DNA of 64,000 nt from Curvivirga sp965219885 (GTDB lineage Bacteria > Pseudomonadota > Alphaproteobacteria > UBA8366 > Aestuariispiraceae), in NCBI RefSeq assembly GCF_965219885.1, contig NZ_CBDCOT010000009.1, forward strand, positions 1 to 64,000. The letters are read 5' to 3'. The notes beneath the pieces were generated by a model, which did no database searches, was not told where the DNA came from, and saw only the letters and a program-made list of their open reading frames with translations. A program made the translations under genes and the position numbers. Each line of letters begins with the position of its first letter. Positions within the stretch are counted from its first letter, which is position 1. Positions 1 to 12,706 of the stretch are shown piece by piece.

Positions 1-37
1 ATACTTCAAAGATCAATGTCACTGTAAGCGACGATTA

Positions 38-2783
<2,746 letters not shown>

Positions 2784-2787
2784 ACTC

Positions 2788-2802
2788 AATCGTCACATAC
2801 AG
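2788..2802 (-). other. Pre-23S processing stem (pairs with 22-36)
   Basis: In the minus-strand transcript, bases 2802-2788 just before 23S pair with bases 36-22 just after it. Fourteen of fifteen positions pair, with one G-U wobble and one U-U mismatch. This is the expected position and form of the RNase III processing stalk that closes the 23S precursor. It also supports the mature ends chosen for 23S. Confidence 0.75.
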
Positions 2803-3207
2803 AGACATTAATCTCAATATACAACACTGAACTGTTGATAAACCATACGGCTGGCAAGCCATATGGCCGTCTAGACAATTAATCATCTAAACTTATAAGA
2901 ACTCGTTTTCAACGCAAACACAACATACGGTTATCAAACTCATATGCTCAATCAGAACCTAAACTTCAATGAACCAATGTAACGATTAGGTCCACATCCA
3001 TCAAAGCCCCTAACATACAAGTAGAAAAACTTGTGTGTGTCTTTATTAAGAAGATATTATTTTAATGTCCAATATGAACATCAAAACAACAACTTGACTT
3101 CATTAACTTATTCACAATTTTCAAACAACAAGACAGAAGTTTAACACTTCCTACAGTATCCGAAGATACCGATCAGTATTTCCTTAACTTATACTCAAAC
3201 TCCAAAG
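2797..3207 (-). other. tRNA-Ala to 23S spacer with boxA-like element
   Basis: This 411-bp spacer lies inside the rRNA transcript and has no gene. At 3107-3136 the minus strand reads TTGTTTGAAAATTGTGAATA, a boxA-like antitermination signal. A closely similar string occurs ahead of 16S at 5291-5314 (TTGTTATTTGAAAATAGAAT). The shared core is TTTGAAAAT followed by GAATAAG or GAATAAGA. A small hairpin (CCATA..GGCT / AGCC..ATATGG) lies at 2843-2866. Assigning the boxes to NusB/NusE-type antitermination is inference from position and repetition. Confidence 0.5.
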
Positions 3208-3283
3208 TGGTGGAGGATAGCGGGATCGAACCGCTGACCTCCTGAATGCAAATCAGGCGCTCTCCCAGCTGAGCTAATCCCCC
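3208..3283 (-). tRNA. tRNA-Ala (anticodon TGC)
   Basis: A 76-nt cloverleaf on the minus strand starts GGGGGATTAGCTCAGC and ends in an encoded CCA at 3210-3208. The anticodon stem encloses TTTGCAT, giving anticodon TGC. The T-arm GGTTCGATCC is intact. It lies in the 16S-23S spacer downstream of tRNA-Ile, the standard alphaproteobacterial arrangement, and is transcribed with the rRNAs. Confidence 0.98.
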
Positions 3284-3346
3284 AGACTTTGAGTTTCAAA
3301 CGATCCATATCTCAACCTAACACACCAACTTAACTATCCAGGATAG

Positions 3347-3423
<77 letters not shown>

Positions 3424-3442
3424 GCTTGAGTATTTTTAAGAA

Positions 3443-3462
3443 GGAATACGCGGACTGTAACC
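3443..3462 (-). other. Pre-16S processing stem, 3' arm (pairs with 5265-5284)
   Basis: In the minus-strand transcript, bases 5284-5265 upstream of 16S pair along their whole 20-nt length with bases 3462-3443 downstream of it, allowing four G-U wobbles. The helix brackets the 16S gene and leaves both spacer tRNAs outside. This matches the RNase III stalk of pre-16S rRNA. Pairing was worked out by eye. The remaining spacer from 3463 to 3643 shows no gene. Confidence 0.8.
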
Positions 3463-3636
3463 AATACAGTCACGTATCAGACAAAACCTACGTTAACAAA
3501 CTTAGAACTAAGTTTGATTGCCTTCAGTCAAAGATAGCTGAAGGTCTTTTTTGTTAGTCCCAATCAAACAAAATCGTTTGAAACGCTAACTGGTATCTTG
3601 AATAGATCCAGAGAGATAAATCTCATAACCAGATCC

Positions 3637-5138
<1,502 letters not shown>

Positions 5139-5732
5139 CATGCAGAGCCTAAACTCCAACATAAACGCTCAATCCCAAATTCATTAACGTACATGTATGT
5201 TTTGTCTAAGATACACGGTCAATGCTTTCGGCCAAAACAACCTTAACACTCCTGCAACCAAACCAGTCACAGCCCGCGTATCCCTTCCTGTCTTATTCTA
5301 TTTTCAAATAACAAACCAAAACCGCAAGAAAAACAACCTAACCTCATCGCTTCAGCTAAGCTACTGTTTTATCTCTCTTTTTTGATCCGCCCCAGTGTCA
5401 CTCTTTAGTGTGTGCCCCCGTGGCGTGGGGCGGTTTATAGGCCTATCTACCCAACCACGCAACCCCTTTTTACAAACTTTTTTAAGTTTTTTTGAAAAAA
5501 ATATAAAAACCGCAGAAAACTGCGCCTTTATAACTCATCTTTTTTGCATTCTTATTTGCCACACCGCTATGGGAGCACCCAAACGGTACAGCTTACCAAG
5601 AAAATGTCTTAAATTTTATGAATCACATCGATGAATTCTAAATTATCTAGAGTATTTTCGTATTCTTCCCTCCTTCTGATTCATATAATGTGGGTTTAAA
5701 TCGTATTTTCAAAAAAATGGTACTAGGTAATA
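5139..5732. other. rRNA leader and upstream intergenic region
   Basis: This stretch holds the 16S leader (with the boxA-like string at 5291-5314 and the pre-16S 5' stem arm at 5265-5284), the rRNA promoter, and about 270 bp of A/T-rich DNA up to the next gene. On the minus strand, GCGCAG-TTTT-CTGCGG followed by TTTTT (about 5524-5505) is a terminator-like hairpin just upstream of the rRNA promoter. I see no gene that it would terminate. I found no supported coding region in 5530-5732. Confidence 0.5.
5434..5462 (-). promoter_or_regulatory. rRNA operon promoter
   Basis: The minus strand shows -35 TTGCGT (5462-5457), a 17-bp spacer and -10 TATAAA (5439-5434). A GC-rich discriminator CCGCCCCA (5433-5426) follows, the feature associated with stringent control of stable RNA promoters. 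Upstream, at about 5465-5510, is a strongly A/T-rich tract suited to an UP element. Transcription would start near 5427. The discriminator is repeated in inverted form as TGGGGCGG on the minus strand at 5394-5387. Confidence 0.7.
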
Positions 5733-6302
5733 GTGAATATGAAGCTCTTAGCGAAAACAATAGAACTGATCACAAATGACCCTGTGAGAATGGAAGCACT
5801 TAAGATCCATCAATCCCTTCATCTAAACGATAGCTGGATTGGAGCAGGCTTTATAAGAAATAAGATCTGGGACCATATGCATGGATTTACAGATTATCAT
5901 TATAAGAGTGATATTGATGTTCTTTATTTCGATCCAACATGTAATCTGAATGAACAAGAACTCGAGATACGATTAAATAAAACAACATTCGATATCACCT
6001 TTAGCTTGGGAGATTGGTCGATTAAGAATCAAGCTGTCATGCATAAGCGAAATAAAGATCTACCTTATACAGATACAGAAGATGCAATGCGCTATTGGGT
6101 AGAGACCTGCACATCAATCGGCATACGTCTAAACAAACAAAACCAACTGGAGATCATTGCGCCTTTTGGACTAGAAGATATCTATAACCTTATCCTGAGA
6201 CCAACGCACAAATTTAAATCTAAACTAAACTTTGTTTTCATCAATAGAGTATCAAAGAAGAATTGGCAGCGTTACTGGCCGAAACTGACAGTTATAAACT
6301 AA
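5733..6302 (+). CDS. Nucleotidyltransferase-fold protein (DUF925 family)
   Basis: This 189-residue protein resembles the DUF925/NTP_transf_6 family, predicted nucleotidyltransferase-like proteins of unknown substrate. The family core is visible: WIGAGFIRNKIWD near residues 36-48, then SDIDVLYFD near 60-68, the acidic motif expected to bind metal in this fold. The C-terminal half contains the family-like APFGLEDIYNLILRPT. The start may be GTG at 5733 or, more likely, ATG at 5739, which is better spaced from AGGT at 5725-5728. It stands alone, convergent with the SulP gene, and shares a bidirectional terminator with it. Substrate and pathway are unknown. Confidence 0.8.
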   Translation: MNMKLLAKTIELITNDPVRMEALKIHQSLHLNDSWIGAGFIRNKIWDHMHGFTDYHYKSDIDVLYFDPTCNLNEQELEIRLNKTTFDITFSLGDWSIKNQAVMHKRNKDLPYTDTEDAMRYWVETCTSIGIRLNKQNQLEIIAPFGLEDIYNLILRPTHKFKSKLNFVFINRVSKKNWQRYWPKLTVIN

Positions 6303-6331
6303 TAAGCCCGATCCATTGGACCGGGCTTATT
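6301..6331. terminator. Bidirectional terminator between DUF925 and sulP genes
   Basis: A perfect 10-bp inverted repeat, AATAAGCCCG / CGGGCTTATT with an 11-nt loop, overlaps the stop codon of the preceding gene and lies 5 bp past the end of the convergent SulP gene. It can serve both strands. Confidence 0.7.
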
Positions 6332-6336
6332 AGAAA

Positions 6337-7935
6337 TTATGCTTTTGCCTTTTCACTATCATCAGGCAGGTCATGATAGGCTTCGTCATAATCGACCGCC
6401 ACACCATATTGAGGATCTTCAATGACGGATACTTCAATCATATCTCCCGCCTTATTAAGCAAGTGTCGGCAGTCTTCGCTTAAATGACGCAGGTGAAGTG
6501 TTTTACCCTCTTGTTGATAACGTTCTGCCAGCGCATCAATTGCTTGCAGGCCTGAATGGTCCCATACGCGCGATCCTTTAAAGTCAATAATCACATCTTC
6601 AGGATCATTCTTAGGATCAAACAAACCGTTGAAACTTGTCACACTACTAAAGAATAAAGGACCAAAGAGATGGTATTCTTTAGAGCCTTGCTCGTTAATC
6701 TCTTCACGTGCCGACATATGCTTTGCACTATTCCATGCATAAACCAATGCAGAAACTATGACACCAACAATTACCGCGACAGCCAAATCACTAATCACGG
6801 TTACTGCTGTTACAAGAACAATTACAAAAGCATCTGACTTCGGTATCTTGGTCATGATCTTAAGTGAATTCCAGGCAAATGTGCCAATCACGACCATAAA
6901 CATCACACCGACCAGCGCAGCTAATGGGATTTGTTCAATCAACCCGGACGCAAATAAGATAAATGCTAATAGGAATAACGCAGCCACCGTACCGGCAATA
7001 CGCGTCCGACCGCCAGACTTCACATTAATCATGGATTGACCGATCATAGCGCAACCGCCCATACCACCAAAAAAACCAGTCACAAGGTTGGAGGCACCTT
7101 GGGCCACACATTCTTTACTTGCCCCGCCATGAGATTCTGTAATTTCGGACACGAGATTAAGTGTCAAAAGTGATTCAATCAAACCAACCGCGGCAAGGAT
7201 CACCGAATAAGGAAGAATGATCCATAAGGTTTCTAAAGTAAAAGGTATCATGGGAATATGGAAATCTGGAAGATCTCCTGCGATTTGTGCCATATCACCC
7301 ACGCGTGGAACTGGTAGGTCTCCAAAAATCACAATAAGAGAAACAACAAGGATAGCAGCCAAAGGTGCCGGAATAAATTTCACATATTTACCCGCAGCCC
7401 AAATGATTGCCATCGTTAATGCAACCAATGCCAACATCAAGGTCATTGTATCACCAGCCATCCAGTCCATTAGACCAGTAGCTGTATCTTTCACTTTAAA
7501 CTGCGTCATCTGGGCAAGGAAGATAACAATCGCCAAACCATTCACAAAGCCAAGCATAACAGGATGCGGCACCATCCGAATAAACTTACCCAAACGCAGT
7601 ATACCAAAGGTGATCTGTAAGATACCCATCAAAACCACTGCAGCAAAAAGATATTCAACACCGTGTGTCGCCACCAAGGACACCATCACAACAGCCAGAG
7701 CGCCGGTAGCCCCGGAAATCATTCCCGGACGACCACCAAAAACGGCCGTAATCAAACCGACAATAAAGGCGGCATACAGACCAACCAAAGGATGAACTTG
7801 CGCAACAAAAGCAAAAGCAACAGCTTCCGGCACCAATGCCAACGCAACGGTTAACCCGGCAAGTACTTCTGTTTTTATGCGAACGGGTAAGGATAACGAA
7901 TCGTTATCCGGTATACCGAGAATATTTTCTTTCAC
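6337..7935 (-). CDS. SulP family anion transporter with STAS domain
   Basis: This is a 532-residue inner-membrane transporter of the SulP/SLC26 family, which moves sulfate, bicarbonate or related anions. The N-terminal three quarters is a multi-pass transport domain. It has the family start ILAGLTVALALVPEAVAFA-like (residues 25-43), GRPGMISGATGA near 67-78, and GGMGGCAMIGQSMINVKSGGRTRIAG near 290-315. The C-terminal ~110 residues form a STAS domain, with IIDFKGSRVWDHSGLQAID. The GGxGGCAMIGQS segment recalls the BicA-like bicarbonate branch, but the substrate cannot be fixed from sequence. It is monocistronic, with its own 5' region of ~220 bp. Confidence 0.93.
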   Translation of the reverse strand: MKENILGIPDNDSLSLPVRIKTEVLAGLTVALALVPEAVAFAFVAQVHPLVGLYAAFIVGLITAVFGGRPGMISGATGALAVVMVSLVATHGVEYLFAAVVLMGILQITFGILRLGKFIRMVPHPVMLGFVNGLAIVIFLAQMTQFKVKDTATGLMDWMAGDTMTLMLALVALTMAIIWAAGKYVKFIPAPLAAILVVSLIVIFGDLPVPRVGDMAQIAGDLPDFHIPMIPFTLETLWIILPYSVILAAVGLIESLLTLNLVSEITESHGGASKECVAQGASNLVTGFFGGMGGCAMIGQSMINVKSGGRTRIAGTVAALFLLAFILFASGLIEQIPLAALVGVMFMVVIGTFAWNSLKIMTKIPKSDAFVIVLVTAVTVISDLAVAVIVGVIVSALVYAWNSAKHMSAREEINEQGSKEYHLFGPLFFSSVTSFNGLFDPKNDPEDVIIDFKGSRVWDHSGLQAIDALAERYQQEGKTLHLRHLSEDCRHLLNKAGDMIEVSVIEDPQYGVAVDYDEAYHDLPDDSEKAKA

Positions 7936-8094
7936 TGCAATAATCCTATCTGTGATCGCGCCATATATCGTGGCAAGAGACCTATCTTATATCCCCATAA
8001 GTATAGGTTTGATCATGAATTTAATTGGCGCGGTTATAGAGGAGCAATTTATAAAAAGCTAGCAAAATTCAAAGAAACTTATGTTAACTTAATC

Positions 8095-8123
8095 ATGACG
8101 CGATGGTCTCATTACTATATAAT
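8095..8123 (+). promoter_or_regulatory. Candidate promoter of the PAS_5 gene
   Basis: A sigma-70-like pair ATGACG (8095-8100), 17-bp spacer, TATAAT (8118-8123) lies 35 bp before the TTG start. The -10 is a consensus match and the -35 is partial. Confidence 0.4.
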
Positions 8124-8157
8124 GCCTATATAATAATAAGATTAGGATGATAAACCT

Positions 8158-8658
8158 TTGCACAACGACCTGAAAAACTTAATTGAACTCAGTACTCTTA
8201 GTGGCAAGTTAAAAGATGCCTATGAGTATTGGTGCAATCAAAATAAGTCAGATAAACTTCCCCATCGCAAAGCTATTGATCCGTTAGAGATTGTTCGTAT
8301 TCTGCCTAATGTGGAGTTACTTCGTATCTTAAGAAATACGAAAGGTGAAATCATTGATTTCCAGTATGACCTAATTGGTGAAACAATTGATCACCACACG
8401 TGCAGTAACAGACATCACCAACATTTGTCAGAGATACCCCACCAAAATGAAACAACAAATCTCTTTCAATGTATGAGAGTCGCAGGAAACACCCATCGTG
8501 CAATTGCGCTTAGTATGGAGTATATGGGGCATGACCCTAGGATTGATCACGCACAAGGCATTATTCTACCCTTAGGTGGAGACACAGCAGAGGCAGAAAG
8601 CATTTTAATGGCTGTTGTATTTATCGAAAAAGCCGATTTCCCTTCATCAACAGAATAA
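8158..8658 (+). CDS. PAS_5 domain protein
   Basis: This 166-residue cytosolic protein is built of one PAS_5 domain (DUF1488-unrelated PAS family common in Rhodospirillales). Recognisable elements are the opening LKDAYEYWCNQ, then the IDPLEIVRILPNVELLRI segment (residues ~40-58), where the family has DPxxxxxLLP, and F.YDLIGE near 75-80. No output domain follows, so it is probably a stand-alone sensor or regulatory module. The start is TTG at 8158, supported by AGGAT seven to nine bases upstream. A second PAS_5 protein lies at 47415-47930. The ligand is unknown. Confidence 0.75.
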   Translation: MHNDLKNLIELSTLSGKLKDAYEYWCNQNKSDKLPHRKAIDPLEIVRILPNVELLRILRNTKGEIIDFQYDLIGETIDHHTCSNRHHQHLSEIPHQNETTNLFQCMRVAGNTHRAIALSMEYMGHDPRIDHAQGIILPLGGDTAEAESILMAVVFIEKADFPSSTE

Positions 8659-8781
8659 TCTTCTCCTTATAACCGTACTTAACTAATTTCTTTTTAAAAT
8701 TTCTTTTGATTTTAATCGAATTTCAAGATACCTAACCTGTACCAATAAAGATTGGAAAAACATAAGCTGGAGCATGAAACA

Positions 8782-9618
8782 ATGACACAACCGTCATTAG
8801 ACGAATTACGTAAACGTATTGATGAGATTGATGATAATATTCACGATCTAATCATGGAACGTGCGGAAGTTGTGTCTAACGTTGCTGCAGCTAAAGGTAT
8901 AAAGGCAAACGAATTACCTATTCGTCCTGCGCGTGAGGCAGATATGTTACGCCGCCTGAAAGCACGTCATAAAGGGCCGTTCCCCTTCGTTTCATTAGCA
9001 CGCATGTGGCAAGAAATGATTGCGGCTTTCACACAAATTCAAAATAGCTATTCAATTGCGGTTTATGTAGATGAAAACCATCAGGCGATATGGGATATGG
9101 CGCGCGACCAATTTGGTGCACAAACCCCTCTTACCGCACATGGCAGTATTCGCGATACATTAAATCGTGTGTTTGAAGGTACGTCCGGTGTCGCGGTACT
9201 TCCCAAACCAACAGAGAAAAACTCCCTTGATTGGTGGACAGGTTTACTTGTGCCTAATGCACCAAAGATTATCGGACATTTACCTTTCTCTGGGACTGGA
9301 TCATTACGTGGTGAAGTTGAAGAGGTATTCGCTGTCGCAGATATCCCTCTAGCCCCGACAGGTGATGATTGCACAATGCTTGTTGTTGAGACAGGTGAAC
9401 AATTAAGTCGCGATGGGTTACAGGCATATCTTAAAGCTGCGGGATTACAGCCGTTTCTTGATACAGTATCTGTTGGTACTGCCTCAGAAGGTTGGTTACA
9501 TCTTGTTGAGCTCGACGGCTTTATCGAATCTAACCACCCAGCAATTGAAAAATTGGAAATTCGCGATTCCGTAATGCGTACCCATATCATTGGGTATTAT
9601 GCGAAAGCTGTTCTTTAG
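8782..9618 (+). CDS. Chorismate mutase with extra C-terminal domain
   Basis: This 278-residue protein has an AroQ-type chorismate mutase domain in the first ~90 residues (LDELRKRIDEIDDNIHDLIMERAEVVSNVAAAKG, then RPAREADMLRRL). The enzyme converts chorismate to prephenate in tyrosine and phenylalanine synthesis. The remaining ~185 residues look like a diverged domain of the prephenate dehydratase/periplasmic-binding type, without the dehydratase catalytic TRF motif. It should not be called a full P-protein. ATG at 8782 is preferred over TTG at 8752 because GGAG sits eight to nine bases upstream. It is the first gene of a three-gene aromatic amino acid cluster. Confidence 0.85.
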   Translation: MTQPSLDELRKRIDEIDDNIHDLIMERAEVVSNVAAAKGIKANELPIRPAREADMLRRLKARHKGPFPFVSLARMWQEMIAAFTQIQNSYSIAVYVDENHQAIWDMARDQFGAQTPLTAHGSIRDTLNRVFEGTSGVAVLPKPTEKNSLDWWTGLLVPNAPKIIGHLPFSGTGSLRGEVEEVFAVADIPLAPTGDDCTMLVVETGEQLSRDGLQAYLKAAGLQPFLDTVSVGTASEGWLHLVELDGFIESNHPAIEKLEIRDSVMRTHIIGYYAKAVL

Positions 9619-9759
9619 GCTTAGCCCTTCTCTATTTTCATATGAAAGAGATTTTAGGAACGGGCTTGTCGATCAAGCCCGCAAATCTACTTGTCTTTCA
9701 TCATTTTCAACCCTAACCTCTAAACCAATTTAAAACACTCATAAGATGGAGTATTCAAA

Positions 9760-10839
9760 ATGCCATTAGTTGCACGTCCTGGAATTGCCGATTGTCCGCT
9801 TTATGTGCCTGGAAGCCATGAAGTTGAAGGCATTGCAGAACCAGTTGTCCTGTCTGCTAACGAAAATCCGTTAGGCCCAAGTGACAAGGCAGTGGCTGCT
9901 TATCAAGCTGCCGCGACACAACTCCATCGATATCCCGAAGGTGGCGCCGTAGAATTACGTGATGCTATCGGTAAACGGTTTGGCCTAAATCCTGAACAAA
10001 TCACATGTGGTGCAGGTTCTGATGAAATTCTGACATTCCTCACACGTATCTTTGCGGGCCCGGGTGATGAAGTCTTATATTCTCAGCACGGCTTTTTGAT
10101 GTATCCAATCAATGCGAAACAAGTGGGCGCCACACCGGTACAAGCACCTGAAAGTAATTTGCGTACAGATGTTCAAGCCGTACTGGATAGCATCAATGAA
10201 AAAACCAAAATTGTTTTCATCGCCAATCCAAATAATCCGACTGGCTCCTATCTTACCACTGAAGAAATGAAGACTTTGGTTGAAGGTGTACCAGAAAATG
10301 TATTGTTGGTCTTGGATTCTGCCTATGCAGAATATGTGGAACGTAATGATTATTCTGATGGATCTCAGTTTGTAGAGAAGTATCCCAATGTTGTCATGAC
10401 ACGTACATTCTCCAAAATCTTTGGATTGGCTGCTGTTCGTCTTGGTTGGTGTTATGCATCACCAGAAGTTACCGATTTACTAAATCGTTTGCGTGGCCCA
10501 TTTAATACAACTGCACCATCACAAGCAGCAGGTGTTGCGGCTGTGGAAGATCTTTCACATACAGATGATGCACGTGCACATAATAACGTTTGGCTTCCTA
10601 AGTTGACAAATGAGTTGGAAAAACTAGGCGCAATTGTGCCCCCATCCGTTTGTAACTTCTTACTCGCAGGATTTGGAGATGCTGACACAACACAAGCGGC
10701 TTATGACTATATGCATAAAAACGGTGTGATCACACGAATGATGGGGGGATATGGGTTACCAGAATATATCCGTATCACCATCGGTACGGAAAAAGAAAAC
10801 AAGCTGCTTTTGGACGTATTACGTAACTTCAAAGGCTAA
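9760..10839 (+). CDS. hisC: Histidinol-phosphate/aromatic aminotransferase
   Basis: This 359-residue class I/II PLP-dependent aminotransferase is of the HisC family. Visible motifs are the substrate-end SANENPLGPS (residues 32-41), FIANPNNPTG (153-162) and TRTFSKIFGLAAVRLGW with the PLP-binding Lys219. Arg in YIRITIGT near the C terminus would bind the carboxylate. Placed between chorismate mutase and prephenate dehydrogenase, it most likely transaminates aromatic keto acids (HisC2 role), and it may also or instead act in histidine synthesis. A GATGGAG ribosome site lies nine bases before ATG. The 140-bp gap before it contains no clear terminator. Confidence 0.92.
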   Translation: MPLVARPGIADCPLYVPGSHEVEGIAEPVVLSANENPLGPSDKAVAAYQAAATQLHRYPEGGAVELRDAIGKRFGLNPEQITCGAGSDEILTFLTRIFAGPGDEVLYSQHGFLMYPINAKQVGATPVQAPESNLRTDVQAVLDSINEKTKIVFIANPNNPTGSYLTTEEMKTLVEGVPENVLLVLDSAYAEYVERNDYSDGSQFVEKYPNVVMTRTFSKIFGLAAVRLGWCYASPEVTDLLNRLRGPFNTTAPSQAAGVAAVEDLSHTDDARAHNNVWLPKLTNELEKLGAIVPPSVCNFLLAGFGDADTTQAAYDYMHKNGVITRMMGGYGLPEYIRITIGTEKENKLLLDVLRNFKG

Positions 10840-10872
10840 TAAAAGATTAGTTCTACAAGAAAGGGCGAGAAA

Positions 10873-11847
10873 ATGACTTCGCCAATGTTTGAAAAAGTGA
10901 CCTTTATCGGTCTGGGCCTGATTGGGTCCTCTATGGCGCGCGCGATGAAGCGTGATAACCTTGCGGGGCATATTGTAGGTTCTGCGCGCAGCGAAGAAAC
11001 TCGTAATAAATCTCTTGAATTGGGGTTCATTGATTCTGCGGAAGCTGATCCAGCCAAAGCAGTTGAAGATGCTGACTTAGTTGTACTTTGTGCACCTCTG
11101 GGCGCAAATGCAAAAATCGCAGAAGCAATGGCACCTGGTTTAAAAAGAGGGGCTATTGTAACGGATGTTGGTTCTTCCAAAATGAAAGTAATAGAAGATG
11201 TAGAACCTCATTTACCCGAAGGAGTTCATTTGGTGCCGGGACATCCAATTGCGGGTACGGAAAATTCAGGCCCTGCGTCAGGTTTCGCTGAGCTATTTGA
11301 TGGTCGTTACTGTCTTATCACCCCTGCCGATAGCACAGATAGAGCCGCGTTTCGCAAAGTTGTATCTATGTGGAAAGAAATCGGAGCCATTGTAGATGTA
11401 ATGAGTCCTAAACATCATGATCGTGTCTTGGCGATAACATCACATTTACCACATTTGATTGCTTACACAATCGTCGGAACCGCTGCGGATCTGGAAGGGC
11501 ATCTTGAAAAAGAAGATGCTGATATTGAAGAGATGGTGGAAACAAATGAAGTTGTTAGGTTCTCTGGTTCTGGTTTCCGTGACTTTACCCGTATCGCCGG
11601 CTCTGACCCAGTTATGTGGCGTGACGTTTTCCTAGCCAATAAAGATGCGGTCCTGGAGATGCTTGGACGTTTCACCGAAGATTTAGTCGCCCTTCAACGT
11701 GCTATTCGCTGGAATGATGCAGATCAGCTAGAAGACTGGTTCACCCGAACGCGTAAAATCCGCCGAGAAGTGGTGGAGCAACCAGCGAGGTCTCCCTATG
11801 TGGATTGGCAAGGTGGACACCGTGTTGGGCCCGGTTCGGAAGATTAA
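10873..11847 (+). CDS. tyrA: Prephenate/arogenate dehydrogenase
   Basis: This 324-residue NAD(P)-dependent TyrA-family dehydrogenase makes 4-hydroxyphenylpyruvate or tyrosine from prephenate or arogenate. The Rossmann motif GLGLIGSS lies at residues 13-20. Catalytic-region signatures are VPGHPIAGTE near 120 and AITSHLPHLIAY near 178. It ends with a short basic/aromatic tail. It follows hisC by 33 bp with AGGGCGAG as ribosome site, so the two are probably co-transcribed. Together with chorismate mutase they take chorismate to tyrosine. Confidence 0.95.
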   Translation: MTSPMFEKVTFIGLGLIGSSMARAMKRDNLAGHIVGSARSEETRNKSLELGFIDSAEADPAKAVEDADLVVLCAPLGANAKIAEAMAPGLKRGAIVTDVGSSKMKVIEDVEPHLPEGVHLVPGHPIAGTENSGPASGFAELFDGRYCLITPADSTDRAAFRKVVSMWKEIGAIVDVMSPKHHDRVLAITSHLPHLIAYTIVGTAADLEGHLEKEDADIEEMVETNEVVRFSGSGFRDFTRIAGSDPVMWRDVFLANKDAVLEMLGRFTEDLVALQRAIRWNDADQLEDWFTRTRKIRREVVEQPARSPYVDWQGGHRVGPGSED

Positions 11848-11866
11848 ATCAACATATTAATAATCA

Positions 11867-11907
11867 ATTTAGTCGCACTCCTAAGTCAAAGAAGAGTGCG
11901 ACTGAAT
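11867..11907. terminator. Terminator hairpin after tyrA
   Basis: A 14- to 15-bp stem (AATTTAGTCGCACTC / GAGTGCGACTGAATT with one wobble) lies between tyrA and a convergent gene. The U-tract is weak on both sides, but placement suggests a shared terminator. Confidence 0.6.
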
Positions 11908-11910
11908 TAC

Positions 11911-12642
11911 TTAACCACTGCAATCTTCCTGCAAATTTAATCTTTGAATAATAGAATTAGCCTTATCACGATATGCAACGCCGTCATGCTGTATTGAAAA
12001 TCCAATATGCAGGGTGAGCTCATTCAAAGGTTCTTCCAACACACTTAATCCATCAACATGTTGAGAACCCAGTTTTTGAAATTCAATAAACTCTTTTTCA
12101 GAATAAATAATAAAGTCCAATCGATCATTCTTTAAAAGCTCAAACAAACTTTCATCCTTAGCTTTGGTAATAGGCGGAATTAAGCCCGTCTCAACCCATT
12201 CATTAATTCTCTTCCCGACATAATATCCTAATCCCATACCCAATCTTTTGCTTCGTAGTTGGTTTGAATCTTGCCAATCAAACTTTCTTTTATCTGTCGT
12301 AATAAAAATTCGGCGTTCACAAAATACAGGCAAGGTAAAAGCGAGATATTCCTGACGGTCCGAACGATTGGCACTTAACAAAACACCATGGGTAGTACCA
12401 TTTTTCGCGTGCTGAAGAACCCTTTTGAAAGGTAGCAGTGAAATTTTCAAGTCCTTATCAATTTCTGAAAATATCTTAAAGGCTTTATCGACTGCTATAC
12501 CGTGAATACCATTAGCATCCTGCATAACATACGGCATCCAAACATTTGCACCTAACCTTAGAACATCATTCGCATATGCCGAAGAAGTTAAAAAAAGTGC
12601 AAAAAGCGTAATTTGGATTTGAGTAAATATCTTTTTCATCAA
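11911..12642 (-). CDS. Periplasmic solute-binding protein, family 3-like
   Basis: This is a 243-residue secreted protein with a Sec signal peptide (KIFTQIQITLFALFLTSSAYA, cleavage near 24-25). The SBP_bac_3-type fold follows, opening with LRLGANVWMPYVMQDANGIHGIAVDKAFKIF. It is slightly short for polar amino acid receptors, and no ABC permease or ATPase lies next to it. In such orphan genes the role can be sensing, or delivery to a distant transporter. The end is cysteine-containing (EDCSG), and a second Cys is at about 110 (VFCERR). Ligand unknown. Confidence 0.75.
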   Translation of the reverse strand: MMKKIFTQIQITLFALFLTSSAYANDVLRLGANVWMPYVMQDANGIHGIAVDKAFKIFSEIDKDLKISLLPFKRVLQHAKNGTTHGVLLSANRSDRQEYLAFTLPVFCERRIFITTDKRKFDWQDSNQLRSKRLGMGLGYYVGKRINEWVETGLIPPITKAKDESLFELLKNDRLDFIIYSEKEFIEFQKLGSQHVDGLSVLEEPLNELTLHIGFSIQHDGVAYRDKANSIIQRLNLQEDCSG

Positions 12643-12706
12643 GTCGAACTAACATTTCATTTATTTTATATTAGACAACCCTAAATATATATCAAGAAAT
12701 ATTAGA

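Noticed and set aside
5395..5634. 79-codon plus-strand frame upstream of the rRNA operon
   Set aside because: It overlaps the rRNA promoter and A/T-rich upstream element on the opposite strand, has no ribosome site and no recognisable features.
7217..7795. 192-codon plus-strand frame opposite sulP
   Set aside because: It is the complement of a clear membrane transporter gene. Its composition (Ile/Thr/Lys-rich) is a mirror of hydrophobic codons.
7877..8062. 61-codon plus-strand frame with two hydrophobic segments
   Set aside because: It begins inside the 5' end of sulP on the other strand and has no ribosome site. Hydrophobicity alone is not enough.
9081..9590. 169-codon minus-strand frame opposite the chorismate mutase gene
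   Set aside because: Complement of a supported gene, with no start signal or recognisable domain.
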